Source of the DNA: Saprospiraceae bacterium | GTDB lineage: Bacteria > Bacteroidota > Bacteroidia > Chitinophagales > Saprospiraceae | Direction of reading: 5' to 3' | NCBI GenBank assembly: GCA_016710625.1 | Contig: JADJVK010000012.1 | Location: 1-64,000 of the forward strand | DNA: 64,000 nt | Part shown: in pieces, positions 7,908 through 15,925 of the stretch | Numbering within the stretch: the stretch's first letter is position 1 | Layout of the letters: each line of letters starts with the position of its first letter | Notes under the pieces: generated by a model | Told to the model about the DNA's origin: nothing | What the model saw: the letters and a program-made list of their open reading frames with translations, nothing else | Databases searched by the model: none | Position numbers and translations under genes: made by a program

Positions 7908-8765
7908 TTAGGCGTTCGTTTTTTCAATTAGTTTATTGTTTCTACTCCATTCACTCCACGAACCGACATATAACTTCGGGATGACCATTTCAGCATAGTC
8001 TAATGCTAATAAAGTATGGCAAGCTGTAACTCCTGAACCACAATGGACTACAATATTTTCACTAGTAATATCTCCAAATATTTTTTTGTATTTATTTCTT
8101 AATTCGATTGGGTTAAGGAATAATCCGTTCTGGTCTAAATTTTCGGTAAAAGGAATATTTATAGCACCAGGAATATGACCTGCAACTAAATCAATAGGTT
8201 CTGTTATTCCATCATATCGTTCTTTGTCTCGTACATCAACTACTAAATAATTTGGGTTTAATGACACTCTTTCTACTTCGCTAATATCAATTGTTGGTAA
8301 ATTCCATTTGTCAATTTTATATGATTCTGAAACTGTTTGAACTGTTTCTATTTTTGAACTTAATGGGAAATTATTTTTTTTAGCATGATTAAATCCACCG
8401 TTTAAAACTTGAACCTTTTCGTGTCCAACTGATTTCAACATCCACCAAAATCTTGCAGCAGCATTTGAGCCATTTTTGTCGTCATAAATTACAATATGTT
8501 TGTCTTTTGAAATTCCTAAATCTGTCAAAGTTTTAGCATAGGTTTCTATTTGAGGCAATGGATGTCGCCCACCTGATGAAAAGTCGCTTTTAATATCTGC
8601 TAATTGAGAGTTTAGGTCTATAAAAAATGCACCTTCAATATGTTCTGTCTCATAGTTTGATTGAGCATTTCTACTATTGCTTACATCGAAAATCAATACG
8701 TCAGAATTCCTATAAATTTTCAGTAATTCATCTACTTCTATAATTGGTGATATTCTCTTTTCCAT
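7908..8765 (-). CDS. Thiosulfate / 3-mercaptopyruvate sulfurtransferase
   Basis: 285 residues with two rhodanese domains: residues 8-135, inactive with VIYDDKNGSNAAARFWWML, and about 160-280, active. The catalytic loop HCGSGVTACH puts the nucleophilic cysteine at about residue 242. The C-G-S/T-G-V-T loop is the type found in mercaptopyruvate sulfurtransferases and related thiosulfate sulfurtransferases. The reaction transfers a sulfane sulfur to cyanide or a thiol acceptor. No signal peptide is visible, so it is cytoplasmic. It is intact, unlike most of its neighbours. It is followed on its own strand, immediately after the stop, by a class C repeat, and another class C repeat begins 34 bases upstream of its start, so it has the layout of a cassette gene. 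Confidence 0.92.
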   Translation of the reverse strand: MEKRISPIIEVDELLKIYRNSDVLIFDVSNSRNAQSNYETEHIEGAFFIDLNSQLADIKSDFSSGGRHPLPQIETYAKTLTDLGISKDKHIVIYDDKNGSNAAARFWWMLKSVGHEKVQVLNGGFNHAKKNNFPLSSKIETVQTVSESYKIDKWNLPTIDISEVERVSLNPNYLVVDVRDKERYDGITEPIDLVAGHIPGAINIPFTENLDQNGLFLNPIELRNKYKKIFGDITSENIVVHCGSGVTACHTLLALDYAEMVIPKLYVGSWSEWSRNNKLIEKTNA

Positions 8766-8799
8766 TTCTAATTTTTTGTTTTAGTCTGACAGTCCTACA

Positions 8800-9050
8800 A
8801 CACAAAAGAAAGTTGAACGAATCCCTGCTGCCAGATTATATGTAAACACTATTATTCAAATTACTATTGTGAAAATATAATAATAAAATAAATAAAAGAT
8901 TAGAAATGTACAAACTATAAAGTAATTTTTCAGTCTAATTTGCTGACATACAAATTATTAAATGACTATTTTTGGTAAATTATTAACATTTTGATTTGAA
9001 AAAATTGCAATCCTTTTACTGTGTTGATAGATGTGCAATAGATACAGCTG
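8800..9050 (-). repeat. Cassette-associated long repeat, class C copy 2
   Basis: Same blocks as copy 1: AAGAAAGTTGAACGAAT, then CAGATTATATG, TTCAAATTACTATTGTGAA, AGATTAGAAATGTACAAACT and a CTGACATACAAATTATTAAA block shared with copy 3. Ends are AACACA-like and TGTGTT-like and are inverted. It ends on the stop codon of the small ORF at 9051. Confidence 0.8.
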
Positions 9051-9203
9051 TTATGCACAGGGCTTTATCGTCATCTGTGTTTTGCGTTTCTTGAAATATT
9101 CCAAAATTTCTTACTTGGTCATTCCAGATAACTTATCGCTCAATTTGTCTCTTTGTTGACGCATAAATTTTACAGCGTCAAATGATTTATCAGTCGTCTT
9201 CAT
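9051..9203 (-). pseudogene. Small charged protein gene with an internal stop (toxin-antitoxin-type partner)
   Basis: The minus-strand frame from the ATG at 9203 reads MKTTDKSFDAVKFMRQQRDK..., then LSGMTK, a TAA stop at 9111-9113, and continues in frame as EILEYFKKRK to KPCA and a second stop at 9051. A single base change (GAA to TAA) would explain the internal stop. The ATG overlaps the stop of the upstream PIN-like remnant by 14 bases. This is the layout of a PIN toxin gene translationally coupled to a small partner. The partner role is inference. Confidence 0.5.
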
Positions 9204-9360
9204 ATTTTTCAAATTCTCTTGGTGAACGTATTTCTAATTGTTTGTAACCATTTTTTATGTTGATTGAGTTATAACCCCTTATTCTTTCAATATTTACAAT
9301 GTGTTTAAAGTTCCAACTTACTAAAAAGTCTGCTCGATTAATAGTAGCTAATGCAATGTG
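9190..9360 (-). pseudogene. C-terminal remnant of a PIN-domain protein
   Basis: The open frame on the minus strand reads HIALATINRADFLVSWNFKH, then IVNIERIRGYNSINIKNGY, and ends EFEKYEDD before the TGA at 9190. 'ALAT...aDflVSWNFKHIVN...' is the characteristic end of VapC-like PIN nucleases in Bacteroidota. The N-terminal two thirds are missing, replaced by the class C repeat that begins at 9366. The remnant carries the conserved aspartate of the (A)D-x-L-x-S-W-N motif but could not form an active nuclease. Confidence 0.7.
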
Positions 9361-9365
9361 TAAAC

Positions 9366-9612
9366 TTTACAAGTTGAACGAATTCTGTTGCCAGACAATA
9401 TGGAAAAGCAATCATTCAAATTACTATTGTGAAGTTATAAAGTATAAAAATAAATGAAAGATTAGCAATGTGCAAACTATAACTTAATTTTATAGATTCT
9501 ATTTAGCTGACATACAAATTATTAAATTTCTATTCTAGGGGATTTTTAGTTTTTGAAATAAAATTTTATCCCTTAACCTAGTTATGTTGGTTGAGCAGCA
9601 GATACCCATGTT
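9366..9612 (-). repeat. Cassette-associated long repeat, class C copy 3, running into the next gene
   Basis: Aligned blocks: AGTTGAACGAATTCTG, TTGCCAGACAATATGG, TTCAAATTACTATTGTGAAG, AAGATTAGCAATGTGCAAAC, CTGACATACAAATTATTAAA, TATCCCTTAACCTAGTTATG. The right-hand part, 9535-9612, is also read as the last 26 codons of the PIN-like gene, whose true stop is probably lost. Confidence 0.78.
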
Positions 9613-11050
9613 AATTGTAGTTTTATTTTTTTCGTTCATCAATACTATGTAATTTAATATTGGTCTATGAGTTTTGATGTCTTTTTCCAATTTAATAATT
9701 CCTCCATCAAAGTTCCAAAGAAACACAACCTCTTTGTCACTATAAATGAACTCTTGTTTTTTAACTAAATGCTCTTGGTTATCCTCGTAGCCAAAAAAAT
9801 TACAAATTCTATCAATTAGTCTTTCTGCTTCAGTGTAATAAATGAAACTTGAATAGTTTTTGAAAACCTTTTTGAATGTCAAAACAAAGGCTTTTTGCTC
9901 AATATAGTTCTGATAAATAACATAGTTGAAGAAGTTAAAATAAAATATAGGAAGTTTGAAGGCAAAAGTGTCTACCTCTATTTCTTCATCTTTTTCATAC
10001 AATTCAACAATATTTTCTTTATCTAATAATTCTACTGCCTCTTTGATGAAATGTTTGTTTGTGTCTATCAAATGAATTTTGCTTTTTATAGTTTCAATGA
10101 ATTCTTTCGGTGAAATAACAACTGTTGGTATATTAAATTCTTTGAATAAGACTTTTGTTTTAGTTGTCAATTTTTTGTCTATAACTACAAAGTAATCGCA
10201 ATATGCAGAGTAAAAGGAATGTTCTGCGTCATTTTGAATATTTTGCATATTGTCGGTTGGCTTTGGAAGATTGTCTGACTTGTAGCCAATCATATCAAGT
10301 AACAAATATGCTGTTGTGTAATATTCAAATCTATTTACAGTTTCTTCTCTGTTTTTAAAACAAGTTGTTATATATTCACGGAAAGTAAGTTTAGTATTTT
10401 GTTTTTGCAGAAAATTATCAATGTTTTTAAAAACTTCATCAGCACTCCAATTTCCCGAATTTGGGTCCAACTTAAAACCTTTGTCACTAATTGTTTTCCT
10501 GAAATCTTTATAATATTCTTTTTCTGTTAGAAGTTTTTTTGAAAATGGTGTAATATCTTGCATTAAGTCAAACATAGAAGAATTGCTATCAATATTTGGA
10601 AACATATTTTGTAATATATCTCTATTCTCGTCAGTAATTTCAATTCCTGTTGGCATTAATTGATACAATGACTTTATTAATGTTCCGAATTTTCCTATCC
10701 CAAAATCACCATCTAAATCTTTAAATATTTTTTCAATATCCATCATTGAAAAAATGTCTTCACTTTCTTTTTCTCCTTCAAAATATTCATGTGGTGTTCC
10801 ATATAAAACTTCAATTCCATCTTTTCCCCATCTTAAAAGATGTTTTTCAGATAAATATTCAAGATTTTGCAAGTCTTGAGTAAAGTATTCGTTGTCTGAA
10901 CTAAAACTTTTCATCAAGTCTTTAAAATGGGCAGGGGTATATGGAAATTGTAAATAATCTTTATGTTCCGAAATGAATTCTCTGATTTCAATAAATTCAT
11001 CCTTTTTGAAATTGCTTACAACACCCCTAATCCAAGTATATTCTTATCAT
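9535..11050 (-). pseudogene. PIN-like nuclease domain protein, N-terminal frameshift and repeat-derived tail
   Basis: The intact frame covers 9535-10917 (460 residues from MMKSFSSDNE). Upstream, the same strand continues in other frames from an ATG at 11050: MIRIYLD, then after a shift VVSNFKKDEFIEIREF... FPYTPAHFKDLMKSFS, joining the intact frame. 'IYLDxxVVSNFK' is the first acidic PIN motif. Residues 230-260 of the open frame (DAEHSFYSAYCDYFVVIDKK) are the second and third acidic motifs. So this is a long PIN-like protein of about 500 residues, a family often acting as RNase toxins or effectors. The last ~26 residues are encoded inside the class C repeat. Frameshift near 11020. Confidence 0.65.
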
Positions 11051-11095
11051 AATATTTTATTCAGTCTTGTTAATGAATGGTCGAAAAATTACAGG

Positions 11096-11226
11096 AACGT
11101 TATGCGTCTTGGCGAATTGGCGGATTTTTAACACTAAAGTTCAATAGAATTACTGCTGTAGAACCTTGCACAAATGTTTCATAACAGTACTTCAGCCGCC
11201 ATATTGCAAAACCGATGTTAGCAGTA
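11096..11226 (-). repeat. Cassette-associated palindromic element, class B
   Basis: 131 bp with complementary ends. On the minus strand it runs CTGCTAACATCGGTTTTGC...ATGGCGG, through an unpaired middle, to CCGCCAATTCGCCAAGACGC and ATAACG. GGCGG/CCGCC and the flanking GC-containing blocks pair. It starts five bases after the stop of the gene at 11232. Confidence 0.75.
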
Positions 11227-11231
11227 TGTGC

Positions 11232-11750
11232 TTATTTTTTTCGTTTTTCTTCGTTCATATTTCTCCACAATTCAATATCACTGTCAAATTCTTCTTCATC
11301 ATCTGATGGGGCATACTCAAATTGAATAGAGGTTTTTGTTGAGTTTGTCAATTCTGCAATTTTCTTCTCTACTTCAAGTGCTTTGTCATAATTGTCAATT
11401 AAATTTCCAATGTCATCAATTTTCTTTTCTTCAACAGATATTCCAAAAATTACCTTGCCGTCAAACGTAAACTTCAATATTATATGATTTATTCCTTCTA
11501 TTAAATTGTCTCCTATATAAAATGCGAAGCCATAATTTTTATTTTCAATTCCAAAGTCAATTACTTCTGTCAAAGAGATAATTGATGTCCAAGTTTCTTC
11601 TGTTTTATACTTCTCATTTTTGTAAACGGCAATTTCTTGTCCTTCTCTATTTTCAATTTTTTCTCTGATTGAAAAATAGTTAAGGAATTTTTCAACGGTT
11701 ATTTTGTCACGTTGTTTTGAAAGTCCGTATATATCGTAATATGCTGGCAT
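11232..11750 (-). CDS. Unknown acidic cytoplasmic protein in the cassette array
   Basis: 172 residues, starting MPAYYDIYGLSKQRDKITVE. It has no signal peptide or membrane segment. It is predicted alpha/beta, with a strand pair in the centre (IILKFTFDGKVIFGISVEE) and a very acidic C-terminus (SDDEEEFDSDIELW). It resembles, in size and composition, immunity or small effector proteins carried in bacterial gene cassettes, but I recognise no family. A partial, frameshifted second copy of its 5' end lies at 12226-12434. Its stop is followed five bases later by the class B element. Upstream, its leader runs into the class A element at the sequence CGTTAGCG. Confidence 0.6.
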   Translation of the reverse strand: MPAYYDIYGLSKQRDKITVEKFLNYFSIREKIENREGQEIAVYKNEKYKTEETWTSIISLTEVIDFGIENKNYGFAFYIGDNLIEGINHIILKFTFDGKVIFGISVEEKKIDDIGNLIDNYDKALEVEKKIAELTNSTKTSIQFEYAPSDDEEEFDSDIELWRNMNEEKRKK

Positions 11751-11781
11751 TTCTTTTATTTCGTTGTAGTTCTAGCATTAT

Positions 11782-11911
11782 CGCTAACGGTTTCGGGGCT
11801 TGGCGAGTGGGAAATCGGCTCAATGTTCAATAAACCACTAATGTTGATAGAATTACGAATGTTCAAATTTAGCACTTCTGCCCATTTTGCCAAACCCTTG
11901 TTATCACCGTT
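11782..11911 (-). repeat. Cassette-associated palindromic element, class A copy 1
   Basis: On the plus strand it starts CGCTAACGGTTTCGGGGCTTGG and ends TTTGCCAAACCCTTGTTATC. The arms (GGTTT..GGGGCTTGGCGA and TTTGCCAAACCC) are inverted around an AT-rich centre that includes CAATAAACCACTAATGTTGA. A second copy lies at 14558-14690. It follows directly on the end of the CPCC-type gene remnant. Confidence 0.8.
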
Positions 11912-12215
11912 TTTTTCCAATTCTCTTGGTTTCCTTTTTCTTCTCGTTGTTCGTCTTTGTTGGTTGTCTTCGGTTTTATCATCTCTTTTTCACAAGCACC
12001 AAATTCAATAAAGTTTTTCTGTCCTTGTTTTAATGAAACTCTGTTTGCTCCACCTTCATAGTTTGGGTCATCAAGTTGGTTTGGGTCATCTTCCCAAAAA
12101 CAAACTTCACAAATGTCATAAGTGCCAGTTGGATTTGTTCTCTAAATGTTTTGTAACCACAACAAGGCAAGCAAATTTTTCTGTTACCATACTTTCCACC
12201 AAGGTTTAATTATTT
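11912..12215 (-). pseudogene. CPCC-family cysteine-rich protein gene, copy 1 (frameshifted)
   Basis: Minus-strand frames reconstruct to EKFACPCCGYKTF, then GTYDICEVCFWEDDPNQLDD, PNYEGGANRVSLKQGQKNF and IEFGACEKEMIK. This is the CPCC domain: CPCC...C..CFWEDD, a four-cysteine zinc-ribbon-like site. One base is missing in the CCC of the CPCC codons and others are added, so no intact frame remains. Function is unknown in this family. A better-conserved but also broken second copy is at 14691-15000. Confidence 0.7.
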
Positions 12216-12225
12216 TCTTGTCGTA

Positions 12226-12434
12226 TTTGTGATAATTGATGTCCAAGTTTCTTCTGTTTTATACTTCTCTATTTTTGTAAACGGCAATTTCTTTAGTTCT
12301 TCTATTTTCAATTTTTTCTGATTGGAAAATAGTTAAGGAATTTTTCAACGGTTATTTTGTCAATGTTGTTTTAAAAAGTCCGTATATCGTAATATGCTGG
12401 CATTTCTTTTATTTCGTTGTAGTTCTAGCATTAT
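12226..12434 (-). pseudogene. 5' fragment duplicated from the 11232-11750 gene
   Basis: The segment repeats 11578-11788 nearly base for base: leader TTCTAGCATTATCGCTAAC, start codon context, MPAYYDI, the KITVEKFLN region and down to the WTSI codons. It carries several single-base indels that destroy the frame. After the shared CGCTAAC the two copies continue into different repeat classes (A at 11789, C at 12442). Confidence 0.75.
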
Positions 12435-12590
12435 CGCTAACACAAAGGAAAGTTGAAGATTGCCCCCGGTGCCAGACTATAGGGAAAACTATCACTCTAA
12501 TTTCTATTATGACGGTACAAAACTACCAATAAAGCATAAAAAAAGTGAAAGATTAGCAATGTGCAAACTAAAAAGTAAAAGTTGTGAATT
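12435..12590 (-). repeat. Cassette-associated long repeat, class C copy 4 (truncated)
   Basis: Starts CGCTAACACAAAGGAAAGTTG and includes TGCCAGACTATAGGGAAAAC and GAAAGATTAGCAATGTGCAA as in copy 3. The right end is missing where the IS91-type element begins, near 12590. Confidence 0.72.
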
Positions 12591-12946
12591 TAAAAGGCAT
12601 CATATCGACCAACGAATCGGATATATCTTCCTGTAGGGATATATGAATTAAAGCCGTTTGGTGACGGAAGGGTTATGGCACCTATTTTCAGAAATGGATG
12701 GTGGAGATTTAAGACTATCAGAGGAAATAAAATTAGAAATTACATGATATGATGGTAAAAGTATAGAGGTGGTAAAATCTGTACTTTTGCAATTTTCGCA
12801 TTCAAAACGGTTAATTTGGTAAGTTGTGTGATTGTTTGAAAGAGGGTTCTAATGGTATTTGTCTGTCTTTTAAGTTTTGGGGCAGCTCATTTCTGACTTT
12901 TGTTGATGCATTGTGGAGACCATGTCGTCTAGATTTTTGAAAATAT

Positions 12947-13595
12947 TCAGGTAACACTGCTGTAAATCAATACTCCCTTGATGTGTAATCGGTGTAAATG
13001 AGCCAAAAAGATGGATTTATACGTAGCACACATTGCTCTATAGTTTGCCAATAATTTCTTGTGAGGAGGGTACATCCAATCTCCATTTTTCCCTAAACCA
13101 CCAAAAGTGACGAGACAGTGTACATGGATGTGGTATTTCATATCAGAGCCAAAGGTATGAAGCACTCCTGTCATCCCTGGATAAGCTCCGTATTTCCTAG
13201 TTGTTTCCTTTATGGTTAGCCAAGCTACTTTCATGATCAGGCCATACATCACTTTTTCATTCCATTTTGCTAGGGAATTAAGCTGATGGGGTAGTGTAAA
13301 AACACTGTGAACATAAGGGACTTTGAGCAAGGTCGCTTTGAGCTTATCTAGCCATTGCTCTCGTTTGATACTTTGGCAAAGCATACAATGACTATGTCCG
13401 CAGCTTTTATAGACGTAGTGGTTTTTCCCACAGGATTTACAACTATATACAAAGCCACTCCGAGTGCTGGTGTTCTACATACTGGAGAGCACGTATTAAT
13501 TTTATTTGCTGTAAAGAAGGTTTATATATGCCAATATATTGTTCGCCATAATCACGAAACAAATCGCCTAAGGAGTTGGGTTTTGATAGTCGATC
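12947..13595 (-). pseudogene. IS91-family transposase (frameshifted)
   Basis: The N-terminal part reads SKPNSLGDLFRDYGEQYIGI and YKPSLQQIKLIRAL (13443-13673 frame). The central part in another frame contains the zinc-binding CKSCGK and CGHSHCMLCQS. The next frame, 12947-13384, has KVPYVHSVFTLPHQLN, YGLIMKVAW and GSDMKYHIHVHCLVTFGG, the HxHxH-type metal motif of HUH/Y2 transposases. The C-terminal third, including the tyrosines, is not open. Rolling-circle transposition would require an intact copy elsewhere. Confidence 0.8.
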
Positions 13596-14508
13596 TGAAG
13601 GCTTTCTTATCGGATGCTTGATGTATCGATGACGTTCTACACATAGTCCTATATAGCGGATAGTGGTTCGCAAATTCTGTGTCCCATCTGCTCCTGTAAG
13701 AATACTAAATCTGTGCCACCTTCTAAATGATGCGTTGCATAGCAGTTTCCGCAGGGTATGAATCGACCCTTTTTGCTATATTTGCTTTATTCTTAGCAAC
13801 TTGCATGGCTAATTGTAGGATCTATGAGCATACTGTACCCCTTTTGTTTTGCTATTGAACAAATAAATTTTGGGCTTTTCTTTTAAATAATATATTCTCA
13901 AGAGCTCCAACATTTTCTGTGGTATGATGATTAATCTATCTTTATTGCCTTTTCCTCCGTTTACCCTTACTTGAAGTCGGTGTCCATCTACATCTTCTAT
14001 CTTCATATTAATCACTTCACTCAATCTTATTCCGGTGACATAAATAAAAGTAAGCAGTACTTTTTGTTTGAAGGTAGCCGCATTTTCAATGATTTTTACA
14101 ATATCCTCTTTGATAAAATAGAAGGTAATTTCTTTTCTTTCTAGGACGAGGCAATTTTTTTCAAACTCCAAGGAAGCATCAAACATTTTTAAACCACTTT
14201 TGTATTGCAGAATAATCTGAGTTTACTGTCTGCCAATCAAGCCCATTATCAAAACGTTGCAGAAGATATCGACGTACTAAGTCATCTGACATATTAAGCG
14301 GTTCTTCCTCCAGCAGCTTCCACCAATTTACAAATTGTATTACTATCTGGGTATAGGTCTTAATCGTCCGTTTTGAGAAGTTTTTAAGAGTCATAAACGA
14401 CCGAAATTCTTCTACCGACCCCATTTTTTCTAGCTCCATTTGTGTCATCACCATTATTTTTTTGCTTTTAAATAATATCCTCAAATATACTAGAAAAAAA
14501 TCCTTCAA
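13595..14508 (-). pseudogene. Tyrosine recombinase/integrase of the IS91 element (frameshifted)
   Basis: Three pieces. 14179-14508 has an N-terminal SAM-like DNA-binding domain (FMTLKNFSKRTIKTYTQIV, YLLQRFDNGLDW). 13809-14186 has the catalytic core start, YVTGIRLSEVINMKIEDVD, with the first Arg, and the GGKGNKDRLIIIP box. A further frame reads RHCYATHHLEGGTDLVFLQE, QMGHR and TTIRYIGL, with the H-x-x-R region and the catalytic Tyr. At least two frameshifts separate them. Such recombinases regularly precede IS91-type transposases in Bacteroidota, so it is part of the IS, not an integron integrase. Confidence 0.8.
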
Positions 14509-14557
14509 ATATTACATAACTATCAGATTGTCAAATTAATGTGATTAAGGTTTGTTC

Positions 14558-14690
14558 AACGGTTTGGGGCTGGCGAAGTGGGGGAAATCGAAGCTCAAAT
14601 GTTCAATAAACCACTAATGGTGATAGAAGTACGAATGTTCAAATTTAGCACTTCTGCCCCCATTTTGCCAAACCCTTGTTATGCACCGTT
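14558..14690 (-). repeat. Cassette-associated palindromic element, class A copy 2
   Basis: Starts AACGGTTTGGGGCTGGCGAAG and ends TTTGCCAAACCCTTGTTATG. About 90 percent identical by eye to copy 1, with the same centre block. On the minus strand it directly follows the second CPCC gene copy and ends CCGTT, after which the sequence differs from copy 1. Confidence 0.8.
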
Positions 14691-15000
14691 TTTATTGTAA
14701 TTCTATTGGTTTCCAATTTTCTTCTCGTTGTTCGTCTTTTGTTGGTTGTCTTACGTTTTTTATCATCTCTTTTTCACAAGCACCAAATTCAATAAAGTTT
14801 TTCTGTCCTTGTTTTAATGAAACTCTGTTTGCTCCAAACTTCTTAGTTTGGGTCATCAAGTTGGTTTAGTCATCTTCCAAAAACAAACTTATACATAAAT
14901 GTCATAAGTGCCAGTTGGTTGTTCTCTAAATGTTTTTGTAACCACAACAAGGGCAAGCAAATTTTTCTGTTACCCATACTTCTCCACCAAGGTTTAAAAA
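14691..15000 (-). pseudogene. CPCC-family cysteine-rich protein gene, copy 2 (frameshifted)
   Basis: The same gene as at 11912-12215. The CCC of the CPCC codons is intact here, but indels occur around the EVCFWEDD and YEGG codons and in the C-terminal tail. Blocks FACPCCGYK, NRVSLKQGQKNFIEFGACEK and the DEQRE tail can be traced. The gene ends just before the class A copy 2 element. The two copies share about 300 bp plus the following 130-bp element, so the whole gene-plus-element unit is duplicated. Confidence 0.68.
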
Positions 15001-15059
15001 AATCAATAAATAATTTTTTTTTTATTTTTTTTTTTTTTATTATTTTGCTTGTGAAATCA

Positions 15060-15650
15060 GTCTTGTGATAGCTTACTTCCGCCTGTTAATATTTGTAGTG
15101 TCAATGTCATTATGGAATCCGGAATTCATTCATCATCATCGTGCATTGGGTCGTAGGAAAGTCCTTTTACCAAATTATCTTCAATTTTTAATTTAGCTCA
15201 TTTAAACCATGCCAAGAAATTCTTGCTGTATCCCAATATGTTCCGTCAGGCTCAACAATTGTCAGGTCGGTTTGGTCTTGTAAAATAAGTCTGTCTTATG
15301 CTTGCCATAAAAATGTTGATAGCTTTATAACTCCAAAACCTCAATAGGTTTTGTGTCGAATGGGTTCAATTAAGTAACAGATTCCACAAGCAACTACCAA
15401 CAAGTTTTGAGTTTTTCAAAATCAATTTATTCTCTTTTTAAATCTGTCCAACCTGGTTAAAAAGCTGTCCGCTATATACCCATTCTGCTGCAATCAGTTT
15501 CTATAGAAACGAATAGCAAACCCTTCGAATAAAATGGTTCTCCCTTGTCTGTTAAAGCAACATACATTGGTCCGTAAGCAAATGGCAAAGAGTTTAATAT
15601 TTCGTACTTTTTCCGTCTTCACTTTGAGTTTGTGCGGGTTGTCCTAAAAT
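15060..15650 (-). pseudogene. Degraded gene of unknown family at the right end of the array
   Basis: No frame is open for more than about 40 codons. On the minus strand, successive pieces read EILNSLPFAYGPMYVALTDK, GEPFYSKGFAIRFY, then DLTIVEPDGTYWDTARISWH, GL, and finally KIEDNLVKGLSYDPMHDDDE. Together they suggest a roughly 180-residue cytoplasmic protein. The segment between 15000 and 15050 is almost pure T (runs of 10 and 14), suggesting sequence uncertainty. I recognise the coding character but not the family. Confidence 0.5.
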
Positions 15651-15925
15651 GGCCTATAACAATTGTATAAACGAAAGTTCCCCTTCAAAAATCAAAAACT
15701 TGCGTTTATTCCCTTATTAAATCTAGTTAAACAACTATTATTCATTATTTGCTTAAAAATTTAATCCAACAAATTTACCAAATTAATTAATTTTTCCATT
15801 CACAAATCCTACTAATTATTTCAAAAAAGCATACATATTAATTTATGTTAAGCCGCTTTTCTGATTACAATTTGGGAGTGTAAAGGTGAGAGTAAATCAA
15901 ACTGTGTCTAGAATTCTAATCTCAT

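Larger units (their letters stand above)
12595..14557 (-). mobile_element. Decayed IS91-family element with companion tyrosine recombinase
   Basis: The element is read on the minus strand from about 14557 to about 12595, recombinase first and then a Y2-type transposase. Both genes are broken. The boundaries are set only by where the class C and class A repeats stop; a tetranucleotide GAAC (minus strand) stands at the right border, as expected for IS91-type targets. No terminal inverted repeats or target duplication are visible, as is normal for rolling-circle IS91 elements. Confidence 0.65.

Noticed and set aside
11823..12011. Small plus-strand gene in the class A / CPCC region
   Set aside because: It overlaps the repeat and the antisense of the CPCC remnant, and has no family pattern.
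12600..12720. Short minus-strand frame reading GRYIRFVGRYDAF
   Set aside because: Only about 30 codons, at the supposed end of the IS91 element. Likely part of the element's non-coding end; no start or family.
13355..13621. Plus-strand ORF of 88 codons
   Set aside because: It is antisense to the IS91 transposase region, whose minus-strand coding motifs are clear.
13595..14508. Integron integrase
   Set aside because: The recombinase fragments are joined to the IS91 transposase in the known IS91-companion arrangement and lack an integron-integrase-type extra helix. It lies inside the element, not at the array end.
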